Assembly: GCA_947624785.1 (NCBI GenBank)
Contig: CANQLV010000002.1
Coordinates: 1 to 64,000 of the forward strand
Source of the DNA: Akkermansia muciniphila
Lineage (GTDB): Bacteria > Verrucomicrobiota > Verrucomicrobiia > Verrucomicrobiales > Akkermansiaceae
Length of the DNA: 64,000 bases
Direction: 5' to 3'
Part shown: piece after piece, positions 1-8,029 of the stretch
Layout of the letters: each line of letters opens with the position of its first letter
Position numbering within the stretch: the stretch's first letter is position 1
Notes under the pieces: generated by a model
Databases searched by the model: none
What the model saw: only the letters and a program-made list of their open reading frames with translations
Told to the model about the DNA's origin: nothing
Translations under genes and position numbers: made by a program

Positions 1-2
1 TC

Positions 3-1007
3 TACTTCATGCACGATGCCTTGAAGAACGTCACTTCCATTTTTGACGGACAACAGACGAGAAGAGCTCGTTACGAGCATGCTCCCTTCGGTAGCTTACT
101 TACCACTGAAGGAGATATGGCCCGGGAGAACAAGTTCAGGTTTTCCTGCGAGTTCTCGGATGATGAACTGGGACTTGTCTACTACAATTACCGCCATCTC
201 AATCCCGCAGACGGCAGGTGGATTAACAGAGATCCTATTGATGAACAGGGGGGAGCAAATTTATATGCATTTTCAGGAAATGCTGTGATAAATAAATTAG
301 ACTTGTTAGGATTAAAGCCTGCTTTGATGGATGATTATGATAATGCAACAAAATTCTTGAAAAAAGAAGTATCTAAGCATATTTTAGCTGCACTAAGTAG
401 AATTATTAAAAAAGCAAATTTTAAGATGTTAGGTGGTAGGCAAACTGTCGAGCATGGAGGAGCTTTATTTAGAAAAAAAACAGCTAATTCCTATTCATAT
501 AAAGTAAGTAATCACGAAGCAAAGAGTAAAACATATCACCGCCAACCAGAAGTAGCTCCAAAAAATTATTGTGAAGTAGCAATTTGGCATTCTCACAATA
601 TCGTATTCAAACATGATGGTATAAATGAAAAAACAGGATTCGTTCTAGGCGGAAGGTTGGAAGGCGTATTTGGACCTGGTTCCCTTTCTCCGGAAGACGA
701 ACGTACTGGATATGGATTTGTATGGGCTAATGGACATAGAGTTCCTAAAATGGACAATCCTGAAAGTGTCCCTGCATATGTTATTCAAAGTACTCCGAAA
801 CCAGCTCGCAAAAATCTCAGACTAAAAACGTTGGATCAAGATATAAAAACACAATTCTCAGAAGAAGATTTCACAGCTATCTTGGTAGCGCGACAGATCG
901 ATGACCCTCAATCAAATAAAGAAGCAAATATTGTTATTTTAGATGAACACGGAAAACCTTTACTACCGAAGCCACGTCCTCCGAAATCTGGGAAGACTAG
1001 GTACTAA
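3..1007 (+). CDS. RHS-repeat polymorphic toxin, C-terminal part with JAB/MPN-like tip (5' partial)
   Basis: The reading frame is open to the left edge, so the large RHS shell lies outside the window. Counting from the first Met at base 9, residues 50-102 are a typical RHS-associated core (LGLVYYNYRHLNPADGRW, then RDP and NLYAF motifs, ending DLLGL). Everything after it is the variable toxin tip. The tip holds E148 in a VEHGG context, H194-S195-H196 (WHSHN) and S227-P-E-D230. Together these match the JAMM metallopeptidase signature (Glu, HxH, SxxD) as found in DUF4329-type RHS tips. The tip DNA is much more AT-rich than the rest of the window, as expected for an exchangeable module. RHS proteins are usually secreted toxins used against competitors. 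Protease or isopeptidase activity is inferred from the motif only. Confidence 0.8.
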   Translation, partial: YFMHDALKNVTSIFDGQQTRRARYEHAPFGSLLTTEGDMARENKFRFSCEFSDDELGLVYYNYRHLNPADGRWINRDPIDEQGGANLYAFSGNAVINKLDLLGLKPALMDDYDNATKFLKKEVSKHILAALSRIIKKANFKMLGGRQTVEHGGALFRKKTANSYSYKVSNHEAKSKTYHRQPEVAPKNYCEVAIWHSHNIVFKHDGINEKTGFVLGGRLEGVFGPGSLSPEDERTGYGFVWANGHRVPKMDNPESVPAYVIQSTPKPARKNLRLKTLDQDIKTQFSEEDFTAILVARQIDDPQSNKEANIVILDEHGKPLLPKPRPPKSGKTRY

Positions 1008-2406
1008 TATCTTAATAATATATTTATGTTTAGGTTGTTTTTCGTGGGGGGATGATCACCTGCGAGAGCCTTCTGTAAACTTAGATGATATATTTGTATC
1101 TTCTACAGGTTCCAGCAGCAAGAGTCTTAACGATAGTGATATACAGATTTTTTACTTGGTGAGTGATCCATGTTGGGGAAATTTGGAAAAAGATAAGAAC
1201 AACTTGTTGGAATCAGAATTGCGGAAAATCTATCCTGAATCAGGCTCTCTCTCATGGTTGGAATTTCCCATATCACCGGATTTGCCCAGTAACCCGTATG
1301 GCATTAAGACATGGAGGATATGTCGCCAGCAACTCCTGTATCGGCATTATTACCCGTTCACGCATTTCTGGTATGAATACCTAAGTTTAATGCCCTGCTG
1401 GATGTACAGTTTGACTGATTATATCAATGCTCCTGAATTGCAAGCCATACAACTATGGCCATGTCTTTTGAAACAGCTTTCAGATACCATGAGTCTATTT
1501 CAACATTCACCGAGAAGACTTGGAATGGAGTGGGTAGATATAGGTTCCTTGAATATGCAGGAATACGGAGGAACCCTTTCCATGATCCAATACCAAAATA
1601 TGCCATGGGTTGCCTTATGTTCATATTTCACCGGCAGAACTGATTTGAAAGACAAATCATGGCTTGTGTGGTGCAGCGAGTATATTAGTCGCGTAGTCAG
1701 AAAATATCAGTATTTATATAGACTGATTTATAATACGTCGGAGTTTGCTCATCTTGGGGTATATGAGCAATTATGGATTTCCTATCAATTCAAAGCAAAT
1801 AATGAATTAAAAAATAAAGATAATCATAATTATTTGGCTGATCAGTTTGATTCGAAGCGGTTATGGAATATATTATTCCCGAAAGATTATCCCGACAGCA
1901 TCCGGATTTTATTTTTGGATTTCCAATATACAGCAGGGTTGTCAATTCACGGGAAGTATATTTATTACGCCATGATCAAAAATGATAAAATGCACTTGTT
2001 CAATGATTTATTTTTTCATAAGACATTGCCTATTCCAGCAGGTTACGAGCAACTGGAACATCAATATGGGTTGCGTAAATTATCTCAACAAGAGTATTGG
2101 GAAATGGTTCTTAGTTTGGATGGTGTCACAAGAGGTCTTATCATTTCAAATGATCTGTTTTCAAAAATGAAAACCTTGTTTTCCCAATTACGTTTTCAAC
2201 GGAAAGAAGAAATATCGCATTCCGAACTATTTTATATCCGAATGCCCAATGATCTGGAATGGAAAAAAAGTTCATCCATTGTGAATGATGAAAATTTGAC
2301 CAAATTCCAGGATATGATCATGGATATTGCTCTTATTCTGCATTCGGAGTTTTTACATCAATTTGTGTATCCAGTCATATCGGATGAAAAGCCTGAAGTA
2401 CAATAG
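943..2406 (+). CDS. Hypothetical protein downstream of RHS toxin; candidate immunity or partner protein
   Basis: 487 aa, no recognised domain. It overlaps the toxin gene by 65 bases in another frame. The N-terminus after about 20 residues is hydrophobic (NILIIYLCLGCFSWG), compatible with a signal peptide or a poorly matching lipobox. The rest is rich in Trp and Tyr and ends without a transmembrane segment. Base composition is as AT-rich as the toxin tip, so the two probably travelled together. Immunity genes normally lie directly after RHS tips, which is the basis of the suggestion, but 487 aa is long for one. No clear Shine-Dalgarno precedes the chosen ATG, and no other ATG lies near in frame. 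Confidence 0.55.
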   Translation: MNTENLYYRSHVLRNLGRLGTNILIIYLCLGCFSWGDDHLREPSVNLDDIFVSSTGSSSKSLNDSDIQIFYLVSDPCWGNLEKDKNNLLESELRKIYPESGSLSWLEFPISPDLPSNPYGIKTWRICRQQLLYRHYYPFTHFWYEYLSLMPCWMYSLTDYINAPELQAIQLWPCLLKQLSDTMSLFQHSPRRLGMEWVDIGSLNMQEYGGTLSMIQYQNMPWVALCSYFTGRTDLKDKSWLVWCSEYISRVVRKYQYLYRLIYNTSEFAHLGVYEQLWISYQFKANNELKNKDNHNYLADQFDSKRLWNILFPKDYPDSIRILFLDFQYTAGLSIHGKYIYYAMIKNDKMHLFNDLFFHKTLPIPAGYEQLEHQYGLRKLSQQEYWEMVLSLDGVTRGLIISNDLFSKMKTLFSQLRFQRKEEISHSELFYIRMPNDLEWKKSSSIVNDENLTKFQDMIMDIALILHSEFLHQFVYPVISDEKPEVQ

Positions 2407-2658
2407 ATACTTTAAAGTAAAAGTAATGAAGAAATAATGTCTGTGGATAGAGGTGGTAAACTGCATGTGACAAGATCGGCGTTTTCTTTTACCGGCTCTC
2501 CTATCCTACCGCCATGCTTCGCAGTAATATCCACCATTCCAACTCAATCTTGTGACTGCCATCGGCAACGGTCAGGATGGAATGGTCAAACAATGGCCAC
2601 ATACGAATGCCGGTACAACTCCCTGATGACCCGCTGGAAGAATGCAGAAGGTGAGCTT
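2407..2658. other. Intergenic region without a confident gene
   Basis: About 250 bases between the AT-rich toxin locus and the SprT-like gene. Short frames exist on both strands but none has a plausible start, ribosome site or recognisable product. It may be a decayed remnant at the edge of the RHS locus. I see no terminator with a U-run. Confidence 0.4.
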
Positions 2659-3189
2659 TTATAATAATGACGTATCCTGTTTTTCGCTGGGAATCAATTC
2701 CAGCTGGCCCAGTGTGTCGGGGCGGCCTTTCAGGGCCATGCGCTTGAGGTATTTGGCGAAGGCGGGGCGGCGGTGGTATTTGCCGACGACTTCCCCCGTC
2801 GTTTTCAGGCGCAGGAGGTATTTGTACGTCGTGACGCGGATGGCGTCCGGTTTGGCGGCTGCGCAGGGAACGGCCCCTATTTCCCGGCAGATTTGTTTCC
2901 ATTGCGGGCCGTGGGTGCGCTCTCCGTGGCGGGTCCATGCCAGGGCATGGGCAATTTCATGCAGAATCGTGTCACGGATTTCATGGGGGGCTTCCAGATT
3001 GGCGCGGACGAAGTGAACGGAGATAGTGATGCTTTTTTCCAGCAGGCGGCATACTCCCAGCCTCCTCCGGGCACGGTCCCAGCCGAATTGCCAGTCCGCC
3101 AGGCCAAATTCATCCATTTTCATCCGGGCGTAAGTTTCAATGTTCCGGAAGCTGTCGCGGTTGCCGGATTGGTTGTTTCCGATGGTCAT
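2659..3189 (-). CDS. SprT-like zinc metallopeptidase domain protein
   Basis: 176 aa from the ATG at 3189 (MTIGNNQSGN). The frame is open further upstream, but that extension overlaps the divergent acyltransferase gene and looks non-coding. Residues 77-81 are HEIAH, the HExxH zinc motif, in the SprT context ILHEIAHAL, followed by His93 in THGPQW, the usual third ligand region. SprT/Spartan-like proteins are thought to act on DNA-bound proteins. The C-terminal zinc ribbon of many SprT proteins normally carries YxCxxCG. Here the corresponding stretch reads YKYLLRL with no cysteine pair, so the ribbon is lost or degenerate. Function beyond the family is unknown. Confidence 0.75.
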   Translation of the reverse strand: MTIGNNQSGNRDSFRNIETYARMKMDEFGLADWQFGWDRARRRLGVCRLLEKSITISVHFVRANLEAPHEIRDTILHEIAHALAWTRHGERTHGPQWKQICREIGAVPCAAAKPDAIRVTTYKYLLRLKTTGEVVGKYHRRPAFAKYLKRMALKGRPDTLGQLELIPSEKQDTSLL

Positions 3190-3373
3190 GCTACGGAAGC
3201 AAGCATAGCATGAAACGCGGGGGAAAAGAATATGGAGAAGGGAATCATGACGGAGTTGCCGCGAAGACCGCGATTTTTTTTCCGGAAACAGCCGTTTTTC
3301 TTTGCGGAGCTTGTAGAAAAGGAGAGCAGCGGGAAAGGTTGAAGGCCGGAGCGCCGTAAATTGGAATACTGCC

Positions 3374-4495
3374 ATGAGTTCATCTTCCGATACCAGGCCG
3401 CAGAGGATTGCGGCCATTGACGCCCTGCGGGGTTTTGACATGTTTTTTCTGACCGGGGGGCTGGCGCTGGCCGTGGCCGGCATCAATCTTTTTTATGACC
3501 GGAGCCCGGCATGGCTGGTGAAGCACAGCTCGCACGTGAACTGGGAGGGCTTCGCGGCCTGGGACCTGGTGATGCCCCTTTTCCTGTTTATTGTGGGAAC
3601 GGCCATGCCGTTTTCCTTTTCCAAACGCATCGGCACGGAACCCATGTGGAAGATTTACCTGAAGGTGGCCCAGCGGGTGGTGGTGCTGTTTTTGCTGGGC
3701 ATGGTGGTGCAGGGGAACCTGCTGAGTTTTGAACCGTCCAAGATGTCCCTGTACTGCAATACGCTCCAGGCTATCGCCTCCGGCTACCTGATTGCGGCCA
3801 TTTGCCTTCTTCATCTGTCCATCCGGTGGCAGGTAGTGGCAACGGGGGGGCTGCTGGTTGTGTATTGGCTGGTTATGAAGTTTGTTCCCTTTTCCGACCC
3901 CGTGGTGGGTTCCTGCACGGCAGGGATGCTGGAGCCGGGACGGAACCTGGCCCTGCTGCTGGACAAGTACCTGATGGGGCACTGGCAGGATGGAACGAAT
4001 TATGCGTGGATTCTGGCGCAGTTCGGTTTTGGCGCCATGACCATGCTCGGACTGCTGGGCGGCCAGATTCTGAAACGGGTGCAGGGGCACGGGAAGAAGC
4101 TGGCGTGGCTGCTTGGCTCAGGTGCGGGCTGCCTGATTCTGGGATATGTCTGGAGCCTGGATTTCCCGATCATCAAGCATCTGTTCACCAGCTCCATGGT
4201 ATTGTGGGCGGCGGGATGGTGCTATTTCCTGCTGGCCCTGTTCTACCTGCTGACGGACGTGCTGAAGCTGAATTGGCTGACATTCTTTTTCTCCGTGATC
4301 GGAAGCAATGCCATTTTCGTGTACATGTGGGCGGAGCTGTGCCCCCCCACGCGCAATTTCTCCCGCGTGCTGTTTACCGGGTTCAGCGAGTGCTTCGGGG
4401 ATGCGGACCGGTTTGTCTTTTATTTGTGCAATTACGCCCTGATTTGGGGCGTGCTGTATTACATGTACAAAAACCGGACCTTCATCAAGGTCTAG
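3374..4495 (+). CDS. HGSNAT/NagX-like membrane acyltransferase (DUF5009 family)
   Basis: 373 aa polytopic membrane protein. The N-terminus carries the family hallmark RIAAIDALRGFDMFF, followed by a His-containing loop (VNWEGFAAWDLVMP) and the PLFLFIVGTAMPFSFSKR segment. About ten hydrophobic segments follow. The family is related to heparan-alpha-glucosaminide N-acetyltransferase, which moves an acetyl group across the membrane onto amino sugars. In gut bacteria, homologues are often linked to glycan handling. The substrate here is unknown. It stands 130 bases upstream of the amino-sugar operon on the same strand and could be co-transcribed, but has its own start region. Confidence 0.8.
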   Translation: MSSSSDTRPQRIAAIDALRGFDMFFLTGGLALAVAGINLFYDRSPAWLVKHSSHVNWEGFAAWDLVMPLFLFIVGTAMPFSFSKRIGTEPMWKIYLKVAQRVVVLFLLGMVVQGNLLSFEPSKMSLYCNTLQAIASGYLIAAICLLHLSIRWQVVATGGLLVVYWLVMKFVPFSDPVVGSCTAGMLEPGRNLALLLDKYLMGHWQDGTNYAWILAQFGFGAMTMLGLLGGQILKRVQGHGKKLAWLLGSGAGCLILGYVWSLDFPIIKHLFTSSMVLWAAGWCYFLLALFYLLTDVLKLNWLTFFFSVIGSNAIFVYMWAELCPPTRNFSRVLFTGFSECFGDADRFVFYLCNYALIWGVLYYMYKNRTFIKV

Positions 4496-4624
4496 GCTTG
4501 TTTTCAGCCCTCCGTTCATAGTAGGGTCTTCCGCGTGCGGGCGGCGCTGCCGCGTGGAGCGTCTTCCGCGGGGACCGGCATGCCTGCGCCGGGCGTTCGT
4601 CATGAGCCGGTCCTTTCTGGAGCC

Positions 4625-5764
4625 ATGGAGATTCCCTTCAACCAACCTCACAAACACGGTCCCGAATTGGATTATATCCGGGACGCCATCCAGCGTGCCC
4701 ATTTATGCGGGGACGGCTATTATACGAAGAAATGCCATGAGTTGCTCATGGAGCGGACCGGGGCCGGGAAGGCCCTGCTGGTTCATTCCGGTACCGCCGC
4801 TCTGGAGATGGCCGCCCTGCTGATCGACTGCCGCCCCGGCGACGAGATTATCATGCCTTCCTACACGTTCGTCTCCACGGCGAACGCGTTTGTGCTGCGC
4901 GGCGGCGTTCCGGTGTTCGTGGACATCAGGCCCGATACGCAGAATATTGACGAGACGCTGGTTGAAGCTGCCATTACGGACCGCACCCGCGCCATCTGCG
5001 TGGTTCATTATGCGGGCGTGGCGTGCGAGATGGATGCGATCATGGAGATAGCCCGGAGGCACCATTTGTACGTGATTGAAGACGCCGCCCAGGGCGTGGG
5101 CTCCTGCTACAGGGGGAGCAGGCTCGGTTCCATCGGCCATTTGGGATGCTACAGCTTCCATGAGACCAAGAACGTCATTTCCGGAGAGGGCGGCGCCCTG
5201 CTGGTGAATGACCCCTCCCTGATGGAGCGCGCGGAGATTATCCGGGAAAAGGGGACCAACCGGGCCAAGTTTTTCCGCGGGCAGGTGGACAAGTATACCT
5301 GGGTGGACGTGGGCTCCTCCTACCTGCCCGGAGAGATGACCGCCGCCTATTTGTATGCCCAGCTGGAGCACGGGCAGGAAATCAACGGGGAAAGGCTGAA
5401 GTGGTGGAACATGTACCACCGCGCGCTGGAGCCTCTGGAAAAGCAGGGCGTTCTGCGGCGTCCGTGCGTTCCGGAGCACTGCACGCACAACGCCCACATG
5501 TATTACGTGCTGCTCCGTTCCATGGAGGAGCGCACGCATTTGATCAATAAATTGGCGGAACACGGCATCAAGGCCGTGTTCCATTACATCCCCCTGCATT
5601 CCTCCCCCGCCGGGGTGAAGTTCGGGCGTTCCGCCGGCGCCATGCCGCATACGGACCGCACCAGCGACACCCTGCTGAGGCTTCCGCTGTATTATGATTT
5701 GGGGGAAGAGGGATGCAGGGAGGTGCTGCGGGCCGGGTTCGGGCTGGAAGGGGTTGAAGCATGA
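4625..5764 (+). CDS. wecE: dTDP-4-amino-4,6-dideoxygalactose transaminase-like (WecE/RffA), DegT/DnrJ family
   Basis: 379 aa from the ATG at 4625 (MEIPFNQPHKHGPELDY), which aligns with the start of E. coli WecE from memory. The upstream in-frame extension to 4535 has no support. The PLP lysine sits in SFHETKN. Long blocks match WecE closely, including GDEIIMPSYTFVSTANAF, VHYAGVACEMD, EKGTNRAKFFRGQVDKYTW and FHYIPLH. WecE transaminates dTDP-4-keto-6-deoxyglucose to dTDP-Fuc4N. The gene is followed with a 4-base overlap by a GNAT gene and then a GT2, so the product is probably N-acylated and loaded on a lipid carrier. The sugar itself is inferred from family; other 4-amino-6-deoxy sugars are possible. 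Confidence 0.88.
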   Translation: MEIPFNQPHKHGPELDYIRDAIQRAHLCGDGYYTKKCHELLMERTGAGKALLVHSGTAALEMAALLIDCRPGDEIIMPSYTFVSTANAFVLRGGVPVFVDIRPDTQNIDETLVEAAITDRTRAICVVHYAGVACEMDAIMEIARRHHLYVIEDAAQGVGSCYRGSRLGSIGHLGCYSFHETKNVISGEGGALLVNDPSLMERAEIIREKGTNRAKFFRGQVDKYTWVDVGSSYLPGEMTAAYLYAQLEHGQEINGERLKWWNMYHRALEPLEKQGVLRRPCVPEHCTHNAHMYYVLLRSMEERTHLINKLAEHGIKAVFHYIPLHSSPAGVKFGRSAGAMPHTDRTSDTLLRLPLYYDLGEEGCREVLRAGFGLEGVEA

Positions 5765-6261
5765 TGAAGATTCGCCTGGTCAACGTGTCCGATGTGGACG
5801 AAGCCATGCGCAGCCGTCTCCGCGTGTGGCGCAATTCCTCTCTGGTCAGCCCGTTTTTTCTGCTGGACCGGGTGACGGAGGACCAGCATCGGGCATGGCT
5901 GGAAAGGAGTATCCGCGGGGAGGACGCCCTCGCCTGCGTGATTTGCGCGGACCAGGTTCCGCTGGGGCTGGTTTACCTGCCCTGGTTTGACCGGAATGCG
6001 CGCCGCGGGGAAATAGGCATTTATCTTTACGACAGGGGGTTCATGGAGTTGCGCCCGGCATCTGCCGCGTATGCCGGGATGATGGAGATGGCCGCCGCAG
6101 AGCTGGGGCTGGAACGGCTCTACGCCCGTATTCTGGAGGATAACGCCGCTTCCATCCGCTTTCATGAGCGCATGGGGTTTGCCCGTGTTCCGGAGGAGGA
6201 CGGGGAGTGTGAGAAGAACGGGGAAAGAAAACGCGTTCTGATGTATGTAAAAACGTTATGA
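5761..6261 (+). CDS. GNAT-family N-acetyltransferase, probably acting on the amino sugar
   Basis: 166 aa. The GNAT fold is visible from residues 40-160, with the acetyl-CoA-proximal region around GEIGIYLYDRGF and the closing ARILEDNAASIRFHERMGF motif, typical of PseH/RimJ-like acetyltransferases. The ATG overlaps the aminotransferase stop by 4 bases, implying translational coupling. Position directly after a WecE-type transaminase suggests the same role as WecD (acetylation of the new 4-amino group), although the sequence is not obviously a WecD orthologue. Confidence 0.75.
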   Translation: MMKIRLVNVSDVDEAMRSRLRVWRNSSLVSPFFLLDRVTEDQHRAWLERSIRGEDALACVICADQVPLGLVYLPWFDRNARRGEIGIYLYDRGFMELRPASAAYAGMMEMAAAELGLERLYARILEDNAASIRFHERMGFARVPEEDGECEKNGERKRVLMYVKTL

Positions 6262-7196
6262 CTGATCCACAGGTTCAACTGTCCATTGTGGCTACCGTGT
6301 ACTGCACGGGCGGCTATCTGGCGGAGTTTTGTTCCCGCAGTTTTGCCGCCGCGCTTGAGGCGGGTTATGACCCCTCCCGCACGGAGGTGGTGCTGGTCAA
6401 CGACGGCTGCCCCAGGGGAGGGCTGGAACAGGCCCTGAAGGAACGGGAGAAGGACAGCCGTGTGCGCGTGGTGGATTTATCCCGCAATTTCGGACATCAT
6501 CTGGCCATGTACGTGGCCTGCGAGGAAGCCCGCGGAGAGCGCGTGTTCCTGATTGACAGTGATCTGGAGGAAGCTCCCGAATGGCTGGCGGATTTTTCCC
6601 GGGAGATGGCCTCCACCGGGGCGGACGTGGTGTACGGCGTGCAGGAGAAGAGAAAGGGCGGCCTGTTTGAAGCCGTTTCCGGAGAGTTGTTTTACACACT
6701 GTTCAACCTGCTTTCCGACCAGCAGATTACCAGGAACATGGTCACGGCGCGGCTGATGAGCGCGCGTTTCCTGCGGGAGATGCTGAAATTCCAGGACCGG
6801 GAACCCTTTTTCTTCGGCCTGTGCGTTTCCGCCGGCTTCCGGCAGGTGCCGTGCACGGTGAAGAAGGCGTCCACTTCCCCCACCACCTACACCTTCCGCA
6901 AGAAAATGGCGCTGGCGATAAATTCCGTGGTTTCCTACAGCGCCAGGCCGCTGGTGTACATTTCCTACTTCGGCCTGGCGGTCACCCTGATTGCCATGCT
7001 GTACGTCATCTGGGTAGTCGTGCGCCAGCTTTTGTACAATGTGGCGCCTCCCGGCTGGGCCTCCTCCGTGGCCTCCATCTGGTTGGTCGGCGGCCTGATT
7101 CTGATGAGCCTGGGGGTCATCGGCATTTACATCTCCAAGATTTACAAGGAGACCAAGCACCGGCCCGCCGTGGTGGTGGCGCGCCGGTATGAGTGA
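6258..7196 (+). CDS. GT2 glycosyltransferase with C-terminal membrane anchor (ArnC/DPM-like)
   Basis: 312 aa. The N-terminal GT-A domain has LSIVATVYCTGGYL, the VVLVNDGCPRGG nucleotide-binding block and DSDLEEAP as the DxD region. Two transmembrane helices lie near residues 235-290, as in ArnC/GtrB enzymes that transfer a sugar from a nucleotide donor to undecaprenyl phosphate. It overlaps both neighbours by 4 bases. With the aminotransferase and GNAT upstream and two flippase-like proteins downstream, it most likely makes Und-P-(acylamino sugar) at the inner face of the cytoplasmic membrane. Donor specificity is inferred. Confidence 0.82.
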   Translation: MTDPQVQLSIVATVYCTGGYLAEFCSRSFAAALEAGYDPSRTEVVLVNDGCPRGGLEQALKEREKDSRVRVVDLSRNFGHHLAMYVACEEARGERVFLIDSDLEEAPEWLADFSREMASTGADVVYGVQEKRKGGLFEAVSGELFYTLFNLLSDQQITRNMVTARLMSARFLREMLKFQDREPFFFGLCVSAGFRQVPCTVKKASTSPTTYTFRKKMALAINSVVSYSARPLVYISYFGLAVTLIAMLYVIWVVVRQLLYNVAPPGWASSVASIWLVGGLILMSLGVIGIYISKIYKETKHRPAVVVARRYE

Positions 7197-7564
7197 GTTT
7201 CTCCCCCGCTCTTTTTTCTCTCATGATCAACTACCTTATTCTGCACTTGCTGTTCATCGTTTACGCCCTGAATACCGTTCTGGGCCGGATGGCGGCCCCC
7301 TATGGCTGGACGGACTGGCACCGGTTCGCCCTGCTGGCCGGCGTGCTGTTCCTGCTGGGCATTTATGCGGCAGGGTGGCAGGTCATGCTTAAAAAATTCA
7401 ATCTGGGCGTGGCTTATGCCAACCGTTCCGCCGTGGTCATCTGGGGAATCCTGCTGGCGTGGCTCTGCCTGGGGGAGGCCCTTTCCTGGACGCTGGCGGC
7501 AGGGGCGGTGCTGATTATCAGCGGCATCATTCTGGTTTCCACGGAGGAGGACGCGCATGAATGA
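7193..7564 (+). CDS. Small four-helix membrane protein, ArnE/EmrE-like flippase subunit
   Basis: 123 aa from a GTG at 7193 that gives the same 4-base overlap seen at earlier junctions. An ATG at 7223 (MINYLILHLL) is an alternative. Four hydrophobic segments end with the EamA/SMR-like pattern YANRSAVVIWGILLAWLCLGE, then AAGAVLIISGIIL. This resembles ArnE, one half of the heterodimeric flippase for Und-P-aminoarabinose. A second similar gene follows with an 8-base overlap, reproducing the ArnE-ArnF pair. The inferred role is flipping the lipid-linked sugar outward. Confidence 0.7.
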   Translation: MSFSPALFSLMINYLILHLLFIVYALNTVLGRMAAPYGWTDWHRFALLAGVLFLLGIYAAGWQVMLKKFNLGVAYANRSAVVIWGILLAWLCLGEALSWTLAAGAVLIISGIILVSTEEDAHE

Positions 7565-7901
7565 GGAATTTTACATCGGCCTGAACCTGTTTTCCGTTTT
7601 CCTGGCCTCCTGCACGCAAGTGATTCTGAAAAAATCCGCCATGAACGAACGGTTGTCCGGCCTTTCCTATTTCGTGAATCCGGCCACCGTGACGGCGTAT
7701 TCCATTTTCCTGGGCTGCTGCCTGCTGACGTTTTACTGCCTGTCCCATCTGCCGATGATTACGGTGAATGTACTGGAATGCTCCGCGTACGTGTACATCC
7801 TTTTCTTCGACCGGATTTTTTTCGGCAAGCCGATTACCATGCGCAAGGTCGGCGGCAACCTGATGATTATTGTGGGCATCATCATCTGCCTGAACCGCTG
7901 A
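7557..7901 (+). CDS. Small four-helix membrane protein, ArnF/EmrE-like flippase subunit
   Basis: 114 aa, four predicted helices. It contains FLASCTQVILKKSAM near the N-terminus, matching the first helix of SMR-type proteins, and ends with FFGKPITMRKVGGNLMIIVG, typical of ArnF/SMR helix 4. It overlaps the preceding gene by 8 bases and is its probable partner. Together they look like a heterodimeric Und-P-sugar flippase rather than a drug exporter, because both sit between a GT2 and a GT-C-like protein. Confidence 0.7.
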   Translation: MNEEFYIGLNLFSVFLASCTQVILKKSAMNERLSGLSYFVNPATVTAYSIFLGCCLLTFYCLSHLPMITVNVLECSAYVYILFFDRIFFGKPITMRKVGGNLMIIVGIIICLNR

Positions 7902-8029
7902 AGCGGCGGCCATGGCCTTTTGGTCCTTCCGGGCTTTGCGCCGGGATCGGCTCTTGACTTTCATTTTCCCCGTTTCTAGTATGCGGGCCCGGGCAGGGAG
8001 AACGGCCCGCAAAGTCAGGGAATTTGCTT

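Noticed and set aside
2437..2664. Possible 75-aa gene after the RHS locus
   Set aside because: No ribosome site, no recognisable product and atypical composition; treated as intergenic.
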